A DNA stretch of 64,000 bases, taken from contig CM068828.1 in assembly GCA_028554795.2 (NCBI GenBank), positions 15,490,814 to 15,554,813 on the forward strand. The letters are read 5' to 3'. The DNA comes from Sinohyriopsis cumingii (Eukaryota; Mollusca; Bivalvia; Unionida; Unionidae). Positions within the stretch are counted from its first letter, which is position 1; each line of letters opens with the position of its first letter. The notes beneath the pieces were generated by a model. The model was not told the DNA's origin. It did not search any database and saw only the letters and a list, made by a program, of their open reading frames with translations. Position numbers and translations under genes: made by a program. Of this stretch, positions 1 through 11,399 are shown one piece after another.

Positions 1-586
1 ATAAAACCATGCGGTGTTAACTGAGCCTGACTAAATAAATTTCTAAACTTGATTACGTCACCGCTACACCAGGTCTGATGAATATTTTTTCAGCGTGTGT
101 GTATCAACTCAGTTAAACACAGCAAGAATATTACAATTATCCCTGATCACTTTAGGAATTTGTGTATATCGCTGGGTTACATAAATCACATTAGTGTTTT
201 TGTGTCTACCTCGAGAAAATATTCTAGCTGGATTGGACTGTTTGTCCAGCATTACATCATCGTACACGACTAAACTGGTAATAATCCTGTCAATATCATT
301 AACACGCTTCATCGATATCAGTGATAAATTCAACATCGTCTTCGTTTTCATTTTAACGATTTTGCATTTTCATTAAAATTCTTGAGTACATCATAGCACC
401 GCTGGTCATCTACAGACGGAACAATCAAATACAACTTATCCCACCTGAGCCATCTCATTATCAAATTAAGTAACAGTTGCGTCTTCCAGATGGAATTATG
501 ATAATCATACGGACAGAATTTGATAGCGCTGCATAATGCTTGACCGGTTCTTGTTTTCTTGTTGCAGAAAAATCAATTACTTTCAT
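1..586 (-). pseudogene. Polinton-type genome-packaging ATPase (FtsK/HerA, A32-like), broken and cut by the window edge
   Basis: This is the remnant of the ATPase that would pump element DNA into capsids. The likely start is the ATG at 584-586. The P-loop region near 460-490 is damaged: a frame change falls inside it, and Trp stands before Lys-Thr where the Gly of GKT is expected. A second block at 109-351 carries the Walker B-like LVVYDDVM and the later motif TQRYTQIPKVIRDN, which fits the sensor region of viral packaging ATPases. Coding similarity seems to continue in another frame to position 1, so the C-terminus lies outside. It is divergent from the phospholipase gene, about 120 bp away, with a TATA-like stretch between. 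The family call rests on motif order and on the Polinton neighbours. Confidence 0.72.
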
Positions 587-706
587 GTTATATAAATAAA
601 TTATGGATATATATTGTGTGAAATGCAGGACGCGTACCTCAACAGGTGATTTAACAACTATTGCAACAAAAAATAACAAATCGGCAGTTACGGGTAAGTG
701 TGAACG

Positions 707-1132
707 ATGAGGTACAAAGAAATTTAAATTTATTCCCGCACAGTCGGGTTTTTAAAAAAACGAGGAGATGATATTGCAGCAAAATTAACAAAGTTACCCG
801 GGACTCCGTGGGCTAAATACCCAGGAGAAAAACACCTCCCAGGATATAATTATTGTGGCCCTGGAACCAGACTTGATATGAGGCTTGATAACGAAGACCA
901 GTCAAAACCAGGTGAGTATCCAATAAACGCTATTGATAAAGCGTGTCATGCTCATGATGTAGCTTATAAAAGTAAAGATCTACAGCATAGGGATATCGCA
1001 GATGTAAAATTAATTCATGCGCTAAATTCCATTACAAATAAATCTTTCAAGGAATCATTGCTAATTGGTTGGTGAGATCTGTAATGAAAGGTAAACTAGT
1101 GCTTGGAAGTGGAACTTCCAGCGCTGGTAATT
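707..1132 (+). pseudogene. Parvovirus-like phospholipase A2 of element A
   Basis: This is a secreted-PLA2-type fold of the kind that parvovirus and some adintovirus particles use to breach endosomal membranes. The calcium-loop motif YCGPGT is at about 852-870 and the catalytic dyad motif HDVAY at about 951-965. Upstream lies a basic stretch and the motif KLPGTPWAKYPGE. The frame from the ATG at 707 contains an early stop at 725 and appears to shift near 1060, where the C-terminal end moves to another frame and stops at 1132. It sits between the divergent ATPase and the integrase. Both active-site motifs survive, but the gene as a whole is broken. Confidence 0.8.
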
Positions 1133-1144
1133 AATCAACCGATT

Positions 1145-2117
1145 ATTATTATAACGGAATCGATTTAATATTCCCCAAGAGGATATTGGAAAGGTAACGC
1201 AGCGATTAGTAAACTCGCCGAAGCAGCAATAGTTACACGTGCCACTGCTGAAGCGTGGTTAGCACGACAAGCAATATGGCCAATTTATCTACCACCAACT
1301 AAGCGAATTCACTTTGCACATTTTGATGTTGGAGTTCCTAATGAAGTTCATCAAGCTGATTTATTATTTTTACTACATGATACTATTAACATCCGAAGAC
1401 GTCAAATAACATATAAATACGCGTTAACTGTCGTTGATGTTGCAAGTAGATATAAAGAAGTAGAGCCGTTGTCAACAAAGACAGCAACTGAAGTTGCTTC
1501 TGTGTTTAAAGGAATTTATCAACGTGGACCCTTGCAATGGCCACAGCTGTTACAAGTTGATCCTGGCAAAGAATTTCAGGGTGCAGTATCATCGTTGATG
1601 AAGCAACATAATGTCACCATCAGACGAGGACATACTGCAATTCGTCGTGATCAGGCAATTGTTGAACGATTTAGTCAAACACTTGCTGAGCGGTTATTTG
1701 GATATCAGCACGCGAAGGAATTCATTCAAGACGAGAGATTACGCGAATGGGTTGCAAGATTACCAGGTGTGATAGCCGCGCTAGATAATGAAATAACTGG
1801 AACAACCAACATGAAACCCATTAGCGCAGTCACAAAAAAACATATACCCTTACAACGACGTGATTTTTCAAAACAACCAGTACTGGGCAATGTGACTGTA
1901 AAATATTGATATGAGCCCGGGGAACTTGAAGGTGGTAAAAAAAGCAACTGATCCGGTCTGGAGTATAACGTCACACAAAAGTTCCAACGTGGTAAGATCC
2001 GCCGGTAGACCCGCAAGCTACAGACTGGATTCAACTGCTCCTCAACGTGGATTCACACGTGAACAATTACAAGTAATTCCCGAAGCCACACAATTACCGC
2101 CGCGATCACTTAACTAG
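1145..2117 (+). pseudogene. Retroviral-like (rve, DDE) integrase of a Polinton/Maverick element
   Basis: This is the integrase that would join the element's termini to host DNA. An N-terminal helical region around 1180-1290 (YWKGNAAISKLAEAA) precedes the catalytic core. The first acidic residue is in HQADLLFLL (about 1350), the second in QVDPGKEF (about 1550) and the Glu in AIVERF (about 1660). The spacing between the last two fits D-x35-E. The C-terminal region 1911-2117 contains RGFTREQLQVIPEATQLPP, a chromo/SH3-like tail typical of Polinton integrases. Damage includes a stop five codons before the N-terminal block, a TGA at 1907-1909 and a later frame change. The gene ends tail to tail with the polymerase-helicase gene and overlaps it by a few bases. 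Confidence 0.85.
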
Positions 2118-2430
2118 CACCAAAGGCGCTAGCACCTCGACGTCGGTTACATTCAAGACAGGTCAGCATCGTATTTTTGCGTGTATGACCACGACTGTTA
2201 TCTTTTCTATTCACGGTAAATTGTCCTGGATTATTACTCGAATACTGTCATAACATTATACAATTACAACTTGCACAATGATTATTCTGCTGCTGCTTCA
2301 GTGTCATGATAAATTCAGCATCAATATCAAAATCTCGATTATTTTTGTTTTCACTTTGTTTATAACCGGTTAATTCTTTTCTTATTATATCGTTGTCAGT
2401 ATCATCATTAATGGTTTCTGACTCGTGCAA
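2110..2430 (-). pseudogene. C-terminal HNH-like zinc module of the polymerase-helicase gene
   Basis: Downstream of the helicase motifs, the same reading unit continues into a small zinc-binding module. A first pair reads NNHCASCNC and a second block reads FTVNRKDNSRGHTRKN followed by LTCLECN. The layout (CxxC, then an R-x-DN-x-x-GH block, then CxxCN) resembles HNH/recombination-endonuclease folds. A stop (about 2248) separates the two blocks, and the unit ends at 2110-2112. In related Polintons this module lies at the end of the helicase, so I treat it as part of one gene. Nuclease activity is an inference from the motif layout only. Confidence 0.6.
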
Positions 2431-3511
2431 GACAATTCTTGCAGCTGAGATATTTTTCTAACTCGAGATACTGCGAGATAATATAAGTTTGACCATTCGA
2501 TACGATCATCAACAATCCAAACAACTGTATCAGTAATAGTTAACCCCTGAGATGAGTAAATTTTCATTGCTTATCCTAGCGTCCACGGAGATTCGTCAGG
2601 CGATAATGCATTCTCTACAACATTGACATCAACTAAAACAATATCACTCAACACCAGATTTTGTTTCTCGGTTTGTCCCAGTATGACAACGTCGATATTC
2701 TGTCGCCGTGTATCAGTTGGTCTATAACACAGCGGTGTTGGTAACGCTGAGAATTTCTCCTTGTGTAACTGAAACAACTTCCGTTGAAGTGTGTCTCTAA
2801 CTATATTTCTACTTGCCACTATCAAATCATTTGGTTTCCACGTTTCCCAAAAGTCATTCATGGAAGTTCCTGGAATTACCCCGCGCATTATTTCACATTG
2901 AATTTTATTCGGTATAGTCTGATTAATTTTTTAAAATTCTCTTAATTCTGCATCAAGTGAAATATGATCATCGGTTATTTCTTCATAGTAATCTACAAAA
3001 TCCTTTAGCCGGTAATGTGGAGATGGTCCAACAAACGGTGGTGGTTGACCGTGATCGCCGGACATTATCACAGCTGTGTTTTTCAGTAACAGCCAGCCGA
3101 GAAACATTTTTAATATATCTAGCGACACTGTGCATATCTCATCCCAAATGATGATACCAGGAATATATTTCTCTACCATTTTACCGGGAGTCCATGCGTC
3201 ACCCTTCCACCGAAAGAAGTTATGATAAGTACAAGAATTACTCCTCGTTGTTTCATTTCCCTGGCAAGTCTGTGTGTTGGTGTTAGCACAATTATGTCAT
3301 CGTGTTTCCATCGATATAATACAATAACTCGAGTTGTCATACCAGAACATCCCGGTCCGCTTAAATAAACGGTTTTGTGTCTGGATACTGGATCACATAC
3401 GGATGGTTCCGACGATAATTCTGATATCTGATTATTTTTATAATAATTATCTTTAACCGAAACATCTGCAGATTTGCAATAATCACGTAAATTTTCTATT
3501 TTTAGCTCCAT
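2385..3511 (-). pseudogene. SF1 (Pif1/RecD-like) helicase domain, C-terminal part of the polymerase gene
   Basis: All main SF1 helicase motifs can be placed in order across several frames. The Walker A region is LSGPGCSGMTTR (about 3345). The next block is VLTPTHRLAREM (motif Ia, about 3270). The Walker B block is IIIWDEICTV (about 3140), followed by MSGDHGQPPPF (motif III, about 3055) and finally SSQGLTI and LAVSRVRKI (motifs V and VI, about 2470-2555). The P-loop lysine is replaced by Met (GMTT where GKTT is expected), which should abolish ATP hydrolysis. Four or more frameshifts separate the blocks. The region follows the polymerase palm domain directly with no spacer, which suggests a fused polymerase-helicase protein. 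Confidence 0.8.
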
Positions 3512-5605
3512 GATGCATCAGTGGTTGTAAAACGAGCCAGTAATTCTAAATATTTTTTATCGATATAAAATGAATCCGTGGCAACTCTGGCTGCGGTGCG
3601 AGGAAATTTATTTATCATCGATAACAGGTTTATAGACACATAAGCGAGCATTGAAGATCTTAAATGAGTATACTGAGGAGATTCTCCACTGATAAAACTA
3701 ACAATTGTACCCAACCGTGTTCCGTCAGATAAGTAAGCGTCTTCCCGATTACAAAATATATTTTTCGCTGCTGCATCAGCGACCACGAATTCATATTCGG
3801 CGGGATCCATAATCAATCTTGCACAATGCCGTTGATGATCATATGCACCACCCTGAGTAAATTCACCGATTATTTTACTACCGAGATCCTTTGCTGTTTT
3901 TTCACTGTTGCTGAGTTTAATCTTGAGAATATTAGGAGCATCATCAACGATGACATCAATAGGAGTATTTGGACATTTCTGCTTATATTCTTCGATGACC
4001 TCATCTACACTGATACGCTCCGGCGTTGGTAACCAAACTTCAGTCTGCGTCCGATACGATATAATTGCCTCGCTGACCGTCAGTGATATTAATACACTAC
4101 TGTCGAGCATATATCGTAATAACACTATTGGCGCCCAGCGTTTTTCCGAGAAGTGTCTACCAAACCAAACATAACATCACGGATGAAGATCCTTAGCGAA
4201 TTCGAAAGACAACACATGAGCGAATCCTGTCAGATCAAAATCGGGTAGTGGTCCATTAATTGCCACTCTTGTCATCTCGTGCGTGGGATGTCCAAATCTT
4301 TTAAAATATCCAGAACACTCTCCCATCCCTAAAAAACTCCCCGGATAACACGCAATCATATCTACGGATATCATGTCGTTGCGATCATACCTAGTATTAC
4401 ACAAACCGCCATGTCCGTATTCGACACAACTAGCTTGAACATCCTCGAGAAATCGAGTTCGTGTTGGTTTGCACGAATTCTTTTCTCGGGCAAAATGAGC
4501 CGCAACTGACGGAACTGTTAAACAATTACTCAGCAAGTTAATGTTTTCCATTGAGAATCTTTCCGCGAGTTTTCTCATCGCGCCATGAAGAGATTCCCGA
4601 CGATATAAATCACCGTTAGGTCGTACAAATTGATCATATCCTTCATCAGAACTTGAAAATAACCACACTGACACAGGATCTTTTTACTTAACGCGTGGAT
4701 AGAATCAATCATATTTTCCGACTAGCAAAATCTTTCAGTTCGGTCTCGTGGAAATATTGTGACTGCGCTAGTCCACGCGTGCGCATTGTGATCAATAATT
4801 TAAATTGGTGTTCCCATCGACTTATTCGCTGATTCATATAAAACTTATCCGGTTAACGTTTTCTACCATTGGAAATTTTAATTTACTTGATAACTCGGCA
4901 ACATTATTTATTGTAGCTCTGGTATCCTTAACCGATTCAGCCCATTTGGTTATTTTTTCACGTCGCTGATCAGTCAAATCATTTCCACGCTTCGCATTTG
5001 TAAAATATTCCATTACTCGTTCGGCTACACAATTCAACCTTGAAAATCTCATTGGTGCAAGATCATCGATGTTGGATTTATCATTTAGCTGATAAATTCC
5101 ATAAACAACCGCGGTCACAGGATACGCTCGAGCAAAATATGGTCTGTCAAAACCACTCAGTGTTCCTGGCTTGGAATTGTTACTTAACAAAACGGGTTTT
5201 CCACCAGCAAGGACAGGGTCACGTTTGTCACGGATAATCCAATTATCGGAATCTTCTGCTAGCACAATAAACTTTATTCTGAAAAAATATTTCTGATCAC
5301 TTTGATGAAGGTAATCAATAATCGTTTTCGCTTGTGTATCGTTCATTGTAGCATCAATGACGTCATTGACACCTTTGTCGATGACTTTGTCGACACCTTT
5401 GTCGACAGCTTTGGTGTTGCGTATAATTTTAAATGTAGACCACGTGCGAGATGCACCATCATCATGAAATTCTTTTTTTAGCATCCCTGATAATATCAAT
5501 CAGATCAGTCAGAGCTCGCCTCCGCGAGTCAGTGGTTAGTCTGTCAAGATCGAATCTAGACGTTTTCCAGGGCTTGATTCTGGATAACCTATCAAACTCA
5601 TCCAT
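3500..5605 (-). pseudogene. Protein-primed-type family B DNA polymerase of element A
   Basis: This is the replicative polymerase of the Polinton-type element. The start is the ATG at 5603-5605, matched by the start of the copy in element B. Motif A is ISVDMIACYPGSFLGMGE (about 4330-4385) and motif C is VATDSFYI (about 3555-3580). Between them lies a conserved stretch with KDLGSKIIGEFTQGG. I could not find a recognisable 3'-5' exonuclease DxE motif in the N-terminal half. The gene is broken by a length change in an A7 run near 5472, stops between 4680 and 4834, a stop at 4177 and the junction near 3510. A locally repeated Asp-Lys-Gly-Val stretch at about 5355-5410 is absent from copy B. It is divergent from the Cys-rich gene, with only 43 bp between start codons. 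Confidence 0.85.
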
Positions 5606-5648
5606 GCTATATTTCAGACAAGTATTTAAATAAAAAATATTATATATA

Positions 5649-5918
5649 ATGAATCAGTGTACATGGCTTATGGTAGGATCTTCAACTCCATGTGGCAAAT
5701 CATGTGTAAATGTATTCTGCGGACAGTATTCGCAAAGTGTGAGGAAAGGCAGTCTTGGTCCACAACCGTGTTTAAGATGTGGTGTCGGAGTTAGAGGTAA
5801 AACACAGCTGTGCGCGAGAAGTTGTGGTAAACGGTATAGAGAGTTAAAACGTTATTATGACAAGAAAAATAACAACCTTGACTCGGTCAAGGACAAACTT
5901 ATAAGAACTCCTGAATAA
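5649..5918 (+). CDS. Small Cys-rich (probable zinc-binding) Polinton protein, open reading frame intact
   Basis: This 89-codon frame has no interruption, unlike nearly every other gene of element A. It carries repeated Cys pairs in the first two thirds (PCGKSC, VFCGQ, PCLRCG, LCARSCGK) with a conserved KGSLGP and GVRGKTQ, then a lysine-rich helical tail. The spacing suggests one or two zinc-binding sites. A homologue in the same divergent position beside the polymerase start occurs in element B (45,611-45,835). That conserved pairing suggests a role linked to replication or early expression. I do not recognise a named family and assign no function. Confidence 0.7.
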   Translation: MNQCTWLMVGSSTPCGKSCVNVFCGQYSQSVRKGSLGPQPCLRCGVGVRGKTQLCARSCGKRYRELKRYYDKKNNNLDSVKDKLIRTPE

Positions 5919-5972
5919 TTTATAGCAAGATTTAAAGATAAATCATAATTTAGACAAACACATTACATATAA

Positions 5973-6096
5973 ATGGAGCAAAAAGAATTTGTTCAACATC
6001 CCACCATTAAAAATTATGAAGCATCTCGTGATGGTACAATTAGTGCAACGGTGGAGAAAGGAGCATGTATGAATCTTACATCGAAGAGCAAATAAT
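5973..6096 (+). pseudogene. N-terminal fragment of an HNH homing-type endonuclease
   Basis: From the ATG at 5973 the frame reads about 40 residues, including HPTIKNYEASRDGTI, and stops at 6096. This matches the N-terminal block of the longer HNH gene in element B (45,010-45,492), where it is followed by the HNH core. Here the core is missing and the LINE begins within the next few tens of bases, so the gene was probably cut by that insertion. It follows the Cys-rich gene in the same direction, as in element B. Confidence 0.55.
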
Positions 6097-6387
6097 TACA
6101 AGAATATAACAATCATTGACAGATAGCATACTAGTTTAAGTAGTGTTTGTATAGGGAAGCACTACATTTTGTTTCATACCTTGTATTATAGGGTTGTTTA
6201 CCCTCTTAGAATTAATCCTTTTCTGAGTAGCTAGTGAGTGGTTGAGTACAACTCACTGTATAATTGACACAGTTAACCGCCATTTTTATTTAGTATTTGG
6301 CGAATTTTGTTGCACCTTATTTAAATATTTGTGTGAGACCTCACTTCAATACATATAATAGGTGACCAATGCTCAAATAATCAACAA

Positions 6388-7536
6388 AATGTATCAGGAA
6401 ATGCCAACTGAGACTGATGGTGTGCATACGCAACCAGCTAGATCCAAGATGAGTACATACTTTCAGACGAGTGTAGAAGAACGTATACTCTTAGCTTTCC
6501 ACCCCCGGGTTGTCAGATCTTAGACTTCGGAAGCGACATTGTTGCACCGAGACAGTCGGAAATACTTACAGCTCTAAATGCGGCTGGATTAGATCTGGGA
6601 AAAATCGATGGGCTACAAAATGCTGGCTTCAATAAACATATATTGTATCCAAAACAGCTAGACAAACCTTTCTTGGAAACACAGACAGTCGAAGTGCAAG
6701 GACAACAAGCGATGATAAAAACAGCGCAGCCATTTGCTAGAGAGATAGAGGCCAAAACGGTAGAGGTTTTTGTATCTGGCCTTCCTCTAGAAATAGACAC
6801 ATGCGAACTTGTCACAAAAATAGAAGGGAAACTTAAAACCAAAATCAAGTATTCCAAAATGGTTACAATATGGGGATTTGGGGGAATAAAATCTGGAGTT
6901 AGGATTGTTTCAGTGGCCAAAGAGGATGCCAAAAAGGTTGCGACATTCTTCTATGTCTTGGGATTCAGGCTAAAGAGCTGGTACCGGAGAAGTGAATGGG
7001 ATAGGACATGCCCAAAATGTGGTAAAACAGGACACAGCCCAAAAGAGTGCACAAACCCGCCTGTAACGTCGACTTATGCCAGCATAGCGGCAATTAACCC
7101 ACAAAATCAAGTCATAAAAGACATACAAACACAAATAGGAAAACGTATTGAAGAAATTAGGAAAGACAGTGAAAGAGCAGATGAAAACAATGAAATGGGA
7201 GAAGAGAAAGAGAGAGTGGAATCAAAAGACAGGACTACATTAACAAACCTAGACATAACAGAAATCAGGAAAGACAACTCGCAAATTACCCCTGAATGGG
7301 AAAATATACTGAGTCCTAACAAAACGGGCAAATTTCCAACACCGTTCAAACAGGGACATATTATTTTAACAAACAGGTTTTATTCATTACAAGAAGAAGA
7401 GAAGAATTTAGAAGAGGGGGTAGGAGAGATAGAATGGAGAACCTTAGATATGTTAGGGCTACAACCGTTAACCTCCACGCCCATGCCCAAGGAAAAACAC
7501 AAAAAGGAAGGCTTTATCAAGCTCATCACAGGGTAG
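6388..7536 (+). pseudogene. LINE ORF1, gag-like protein with CCHC zinc knuckle
   Basis: The frame opens at the ATG at 6388 and shifts once in the C-rich run near 6500. It then continues without a stop from 6511 to 7536. The second part contains a region resembling an RNA-recognition fold (VEVFVSGLPLEID, about 6760-6800) and a single CCHC knuckle, CPKCGKTGHSPKEC (about 7012-7053). A charged, Glu/Lys-rich tail follows. This layout is usual for nucleic-acid chaperone ORF1 proteins of APE LINEs. A further acidic, Glu/Thr-rich stretch to 7865 in other frames is probably the decayed C-terminus. Confidence 0.7.
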
Positions 7537-7884
7537 TGTCATAAATGAGACGGAAACCGACACCCCACAGACGGCACATAACAAAAATGAAGCAAAGATC
7601 AGGACAATGAAAAAACTAAGACAAAATCAAGAAAGGGACACTGAGACAGAAAGTGAACATGAAACGACAAATGACAGTAAAGAGGAGAGTGAAGACGAGG
7701 GGGGAGACAAGTACGGAACACGAGACAGATACGGAATACGAGAGTGACACCAGACAAACGACGGACATGGAAACGGAAATAGAAACAGAAAACACAACAA
7801 ACAGAACTGAAAATATCACGACTGACGAAGAAACTCCGACAGAAAGTAGATCCAGTGCCCCCTAAAGGTTATGAAAAATTAACT

Positions 7885-10800
7885 AAATCAACTTCTGTAT
7901 AGCCTCTGTTATTGTAAATGGAATAAACAAAGAAAAACTAACTAAATTATTTAGCGAAACTAAATATGACTTAATTTTTATGCAAGAGACCCATAACAAA
8001 TCTACCAAAGACCTGATAACTCTATGTGAAGAGAAATTAGATGGTATAGTGGTTTTAAATGATTTTAAAGCGAATGATTTAAGGGGGGAGGGGAGTAGCA
8101 ACTTTTAAACATAAAAAGGGAGTAAATTGGAAAAGGAGAACTGAGAGAGATTTTTTTAGCGGGAGACTTTTACTTATTGTGATAGAAGATACCCATTTTA
8201 TGAATATATATGTACCAGCAAATAAGTATAAAAAATAACAATTCATGGAAAACATAACCAAATACATTGAAAAATATACAATGGATAACTTTATTCTAGG
8301 AGGGGACTTTAATTGGGTGGGAGAAAATATAGATAGGGGTGGGGAATTAACTACTGATGATTTAAGTTTTAAAAAGAAATGGAATGGTTTTTGAAAAACC
8401 ATAAATTGACATATATATAGGCGTCTAAACATGATAAGAAGAGAGTTTACATATGACTATAAAATAAAAAAGGTAGCAGATTATAAAAATTCTACGGTAC
8501 AAATATACAAAATGATATCTATAAACTTACAGGGATTTCAAACATAAAATTGTCAGACCATAAACTTATATATTTAGAAATACAATTAAAGGAAAAATAC
8601 AAATGGGGGAAAGGGAAATGGAAAATGAATAATCAAATTTTTGAAGAACCTGAATTTATAGCAGAAATCAAAACTGATATTAAAAATTTCATAGACAACA
8701 TGAACATAGACATAATCACAGAATGAGATAAATTAAAAGAGAATTTTCAAAAAAAGCGATAAGATTTTCCAAGATAAGAAGGGAAAAACAGAATAGACAA
8801 AAACGAGATAAAAATACAATTTGATAAAGGGACAGGGGGAAAAAAGGACAAATTACTAAATGATAGATTAAATAAACTAATAGAGGAAGAAAAAAGGGGA
8901 AGAGAGATAAGAGCTGGGAAATTCACAAAGATATATAAAAAAGGGGAAGGGCTATATAAAAGGGAAGAACTAAGAAGAGGCGGGGGAGTATAGAAAAACA
9001 GAAAATTAGAGATAATACAGAAACTAGAGAAAAGAAGGTAATCCTAGAATATATTGAAACATTTTACAGAGATTTATATACATCACAGGAAATAGATAAT
9101 ACAACGATTGAGGAATAATTAAAAGGGACATAATGTGAGATGATCTCACAGGACATAAAACCTTATGTGATGATTTCATCTCGACAGAGGAAGTAATAAA
9201 CAGCATAAACAAGCAAACAAAAGGAAAATCCCCAGGTGGAGATGGACTCACCACGGACTTCTATATAAAGTTCAGTGGTGAGTTGTCGATCATCCTAGAA
9301 TGGTTATATAATAACATTTTCTTGAGGAATGACACAATGACAAAAACAATGAGGGAGGGAATAATAACTCTAATATATAAGGAGAAGGGTGATAGAGAAG
9401 ACTTAGAAAATTGGAGACCCATCTCCCTCCTAAATACTGATTATAAAATTATAAGTAAAATATTAGTGGAGATAATGAAACAAGGAATGGAAAAAATAGT
9501 TAATGCAAATCAAACATGCGTGGGTAAAGGAAGGGATATACAGAATAATATACTCAGCATAAAAACAATAATAGATTATATACAAGAATGTGGTCTGAAA
9601 GGTGCTATGGTACTTTTTGACCAGGAAAAAGCATTTGACAGATTAGAACACAACTATATACAAAAAGTACTGGAAAAGTTTGGTTTTGGAAACAACTTCC
9701 TAAAATGGACCAAAATACTGTACAACACAGTAATTGCAGGCGTACAGGTAAACGGAGCTAACACGGGAAAATTTGAAATTAAAAGATTAGTAAGGCAAGG
9801 CTGCTCACTATCTATGCTATCATACGTAATAGCAAATGAAATTCTAAGTATAAGAATAAGACTAAATAGGAAGATTGAAGGTATTAAAGTTCCAAATAGA
9901 AAAGTCGAAATAAAAATGCTACAGCATGCAGACGATTGTACGAACTTTATTAAAGACCAAAATTCCTTTAAACACCTAGAGAAGGAATTTGAAAAATTTG
10001 GCAAAGCCTCTGGGTCAAAAATAAATCATGAAAAAACTGAAATACTGAAAATAAGGAACTGGAGAGGAAATCACTCAGGATTACCACCACACCTAATTAA
10101 AGAAAGAGTGAAAGCATTGGGCATTTATTTTGGGATAAAAGAAGAACAAGAAAACGATAAAAATATCAAACAGAAAATGGAAACGAATGTGAACACCTGG
10201 GCACTTACGTCATTATGTGTAATGGAACGGGACCAAGTGGCAAAAACGTACAAGTACGCGAATATAAATTTTATTACCAAGTCTACTGACATAGAAAACA
10301 AAAATTTAGAAAAATTAGATAAGGAGATTATTAACTACATATGGGATTTTAAGACCCACTACGTCAGAGGGAAACTTTATATAGAGCACAAGAGAGGGGG
10401 GACTAGCACTCCCCAACCCCTTTTGGATAAAGACTGCAAGTATTATAAATAGATTTAAAAAGATTAAAACAATACTAACATCACCGTGGGAGGGAATATA
10501 CATCTAGTGGTTTGGGTTCACAATGAGAAATAGCGGGGACATTTATAAAATAATAAACTTGTAAAAAAAACTAGAAATACCAAGACAATTTAGACATATC
10601 AAAGAAATACTAACCAAATATAGGGATATAAAGTTTATGGCACCAGGAGGAAAAACTAACATATAGATACATTAGAGAGGAAATAACAAAAAAAGACCCT
10701 AAAAGTAAAGTAGAACAGGAGAACATAGAGATTAACTGGAAAAGAGCATGGGGGCACTGGACCAAATCACGCTCCCTAAAAATACAAAGCCTCTGCTTCA

Positions 10801-11130
10801 AATACATGCACAATCCATGGTTGACATGAGAGATAGCAGTCAGACGGCACATGGTCAAAGTACCGCCAAAATGTCCACTGTGTATAAAAAGCCCCTTTTA
10901 GTAAACTACACACATTGATACTGTGCGAGAGCAGGAAAACATGTAGATTGAAATTGATAGAAGAAATAAACAAAGGGGGGGGGGAGATTTCAAAATGCAA
11001 TTATATTATACATGGATGGAGACTTCAATAAAAAAAAAAATTAATACAGAATTTACAGAGTACATAGGAGACACCATGATGGCCTGTGGGCAAATAATTG
11101 TGATAAAGAAGTAAAGAGAAGTATAAGGGG
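7885..11130 (+). pseudogene. LINE ORF2: endonuclease, reverse transcriptase, zinc motif (multiply frameshifted)
   Basis: The endonuclease half is heavily broken but shows LIFMQETH (about 7970), LGGDFNW (about 8300) and LSDHKLIY (about 8550), the signature blocks of APE. The reverse transcriptase is open from about 9180 to 10,452. Its blocks are KSPGGDG, RPISLLNTDYKI, LFDQEKAFDRLEHNY, RQGCSLS and LQHADD (about 9917-9934). The catalytic box reads HADD rather than the usual YADD or FADD. A downstream CxxC motif (PKCPLC, about 10,868) fits the zf-RVT tail. The element cannot encode an intact ORF2 as it stands. Confidence 0.78.
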
Positions 11131-11189
11131 GAAAAAGAGGGATTATTAATATATTTTATTTTTTTTAATTTTTTTATTTTTTCTCTCTT

Positions 11190-11204
11190 TCTCTTTCTCT
11201 CCCT

Positions 11205-11290
<86 letters not shown>

Positions 11291-11340
11291 ATATGTATGT
11301 GTATATGTATGTATATGTATATATGTGTGTATATATTTTT
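11190..11340. repeat. Compound microsatellite (CT)n(TA)n(GT)n
   Basis: A pyrimidine tract passes into alternating CT, then TA, then GT/TA dinucleotides at the end of the LINE. Reading frames predicted across it are low-complexity artefacts. Confidence 0.9.
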
Positions 11341-11399
11341 AAAAAAATACAATTCTTACCTAACTTAGAACACTTATAGACAAAATATACATACATACA

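Larger units (their letters stand above)
6120..11150 (+). mobile_element. APE-type non-LTR retrotransposon (LINE) inserted in element A
   Basis: A two-ORF LINE occupies this region: a gag-like ORF1 with a zinc knuckle, then an ORF2 with apurinic endonuclease, reverse transcriptase and C-terminal zinc motifs. The ends are approximate. The 5' boundary is set by loss of the HNH reading frame after 6096. The 3' end runs into (CT)n(TA)n microsatellites near 11,200, and the 3' untranslated region may extend towards 12 kb. I could not identify a target-site duplication. Clade placement is uncertain; the ORF2 layout with a terminal CxxC motif fits L1/Tx1-like elements. Confidence 0.75.
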
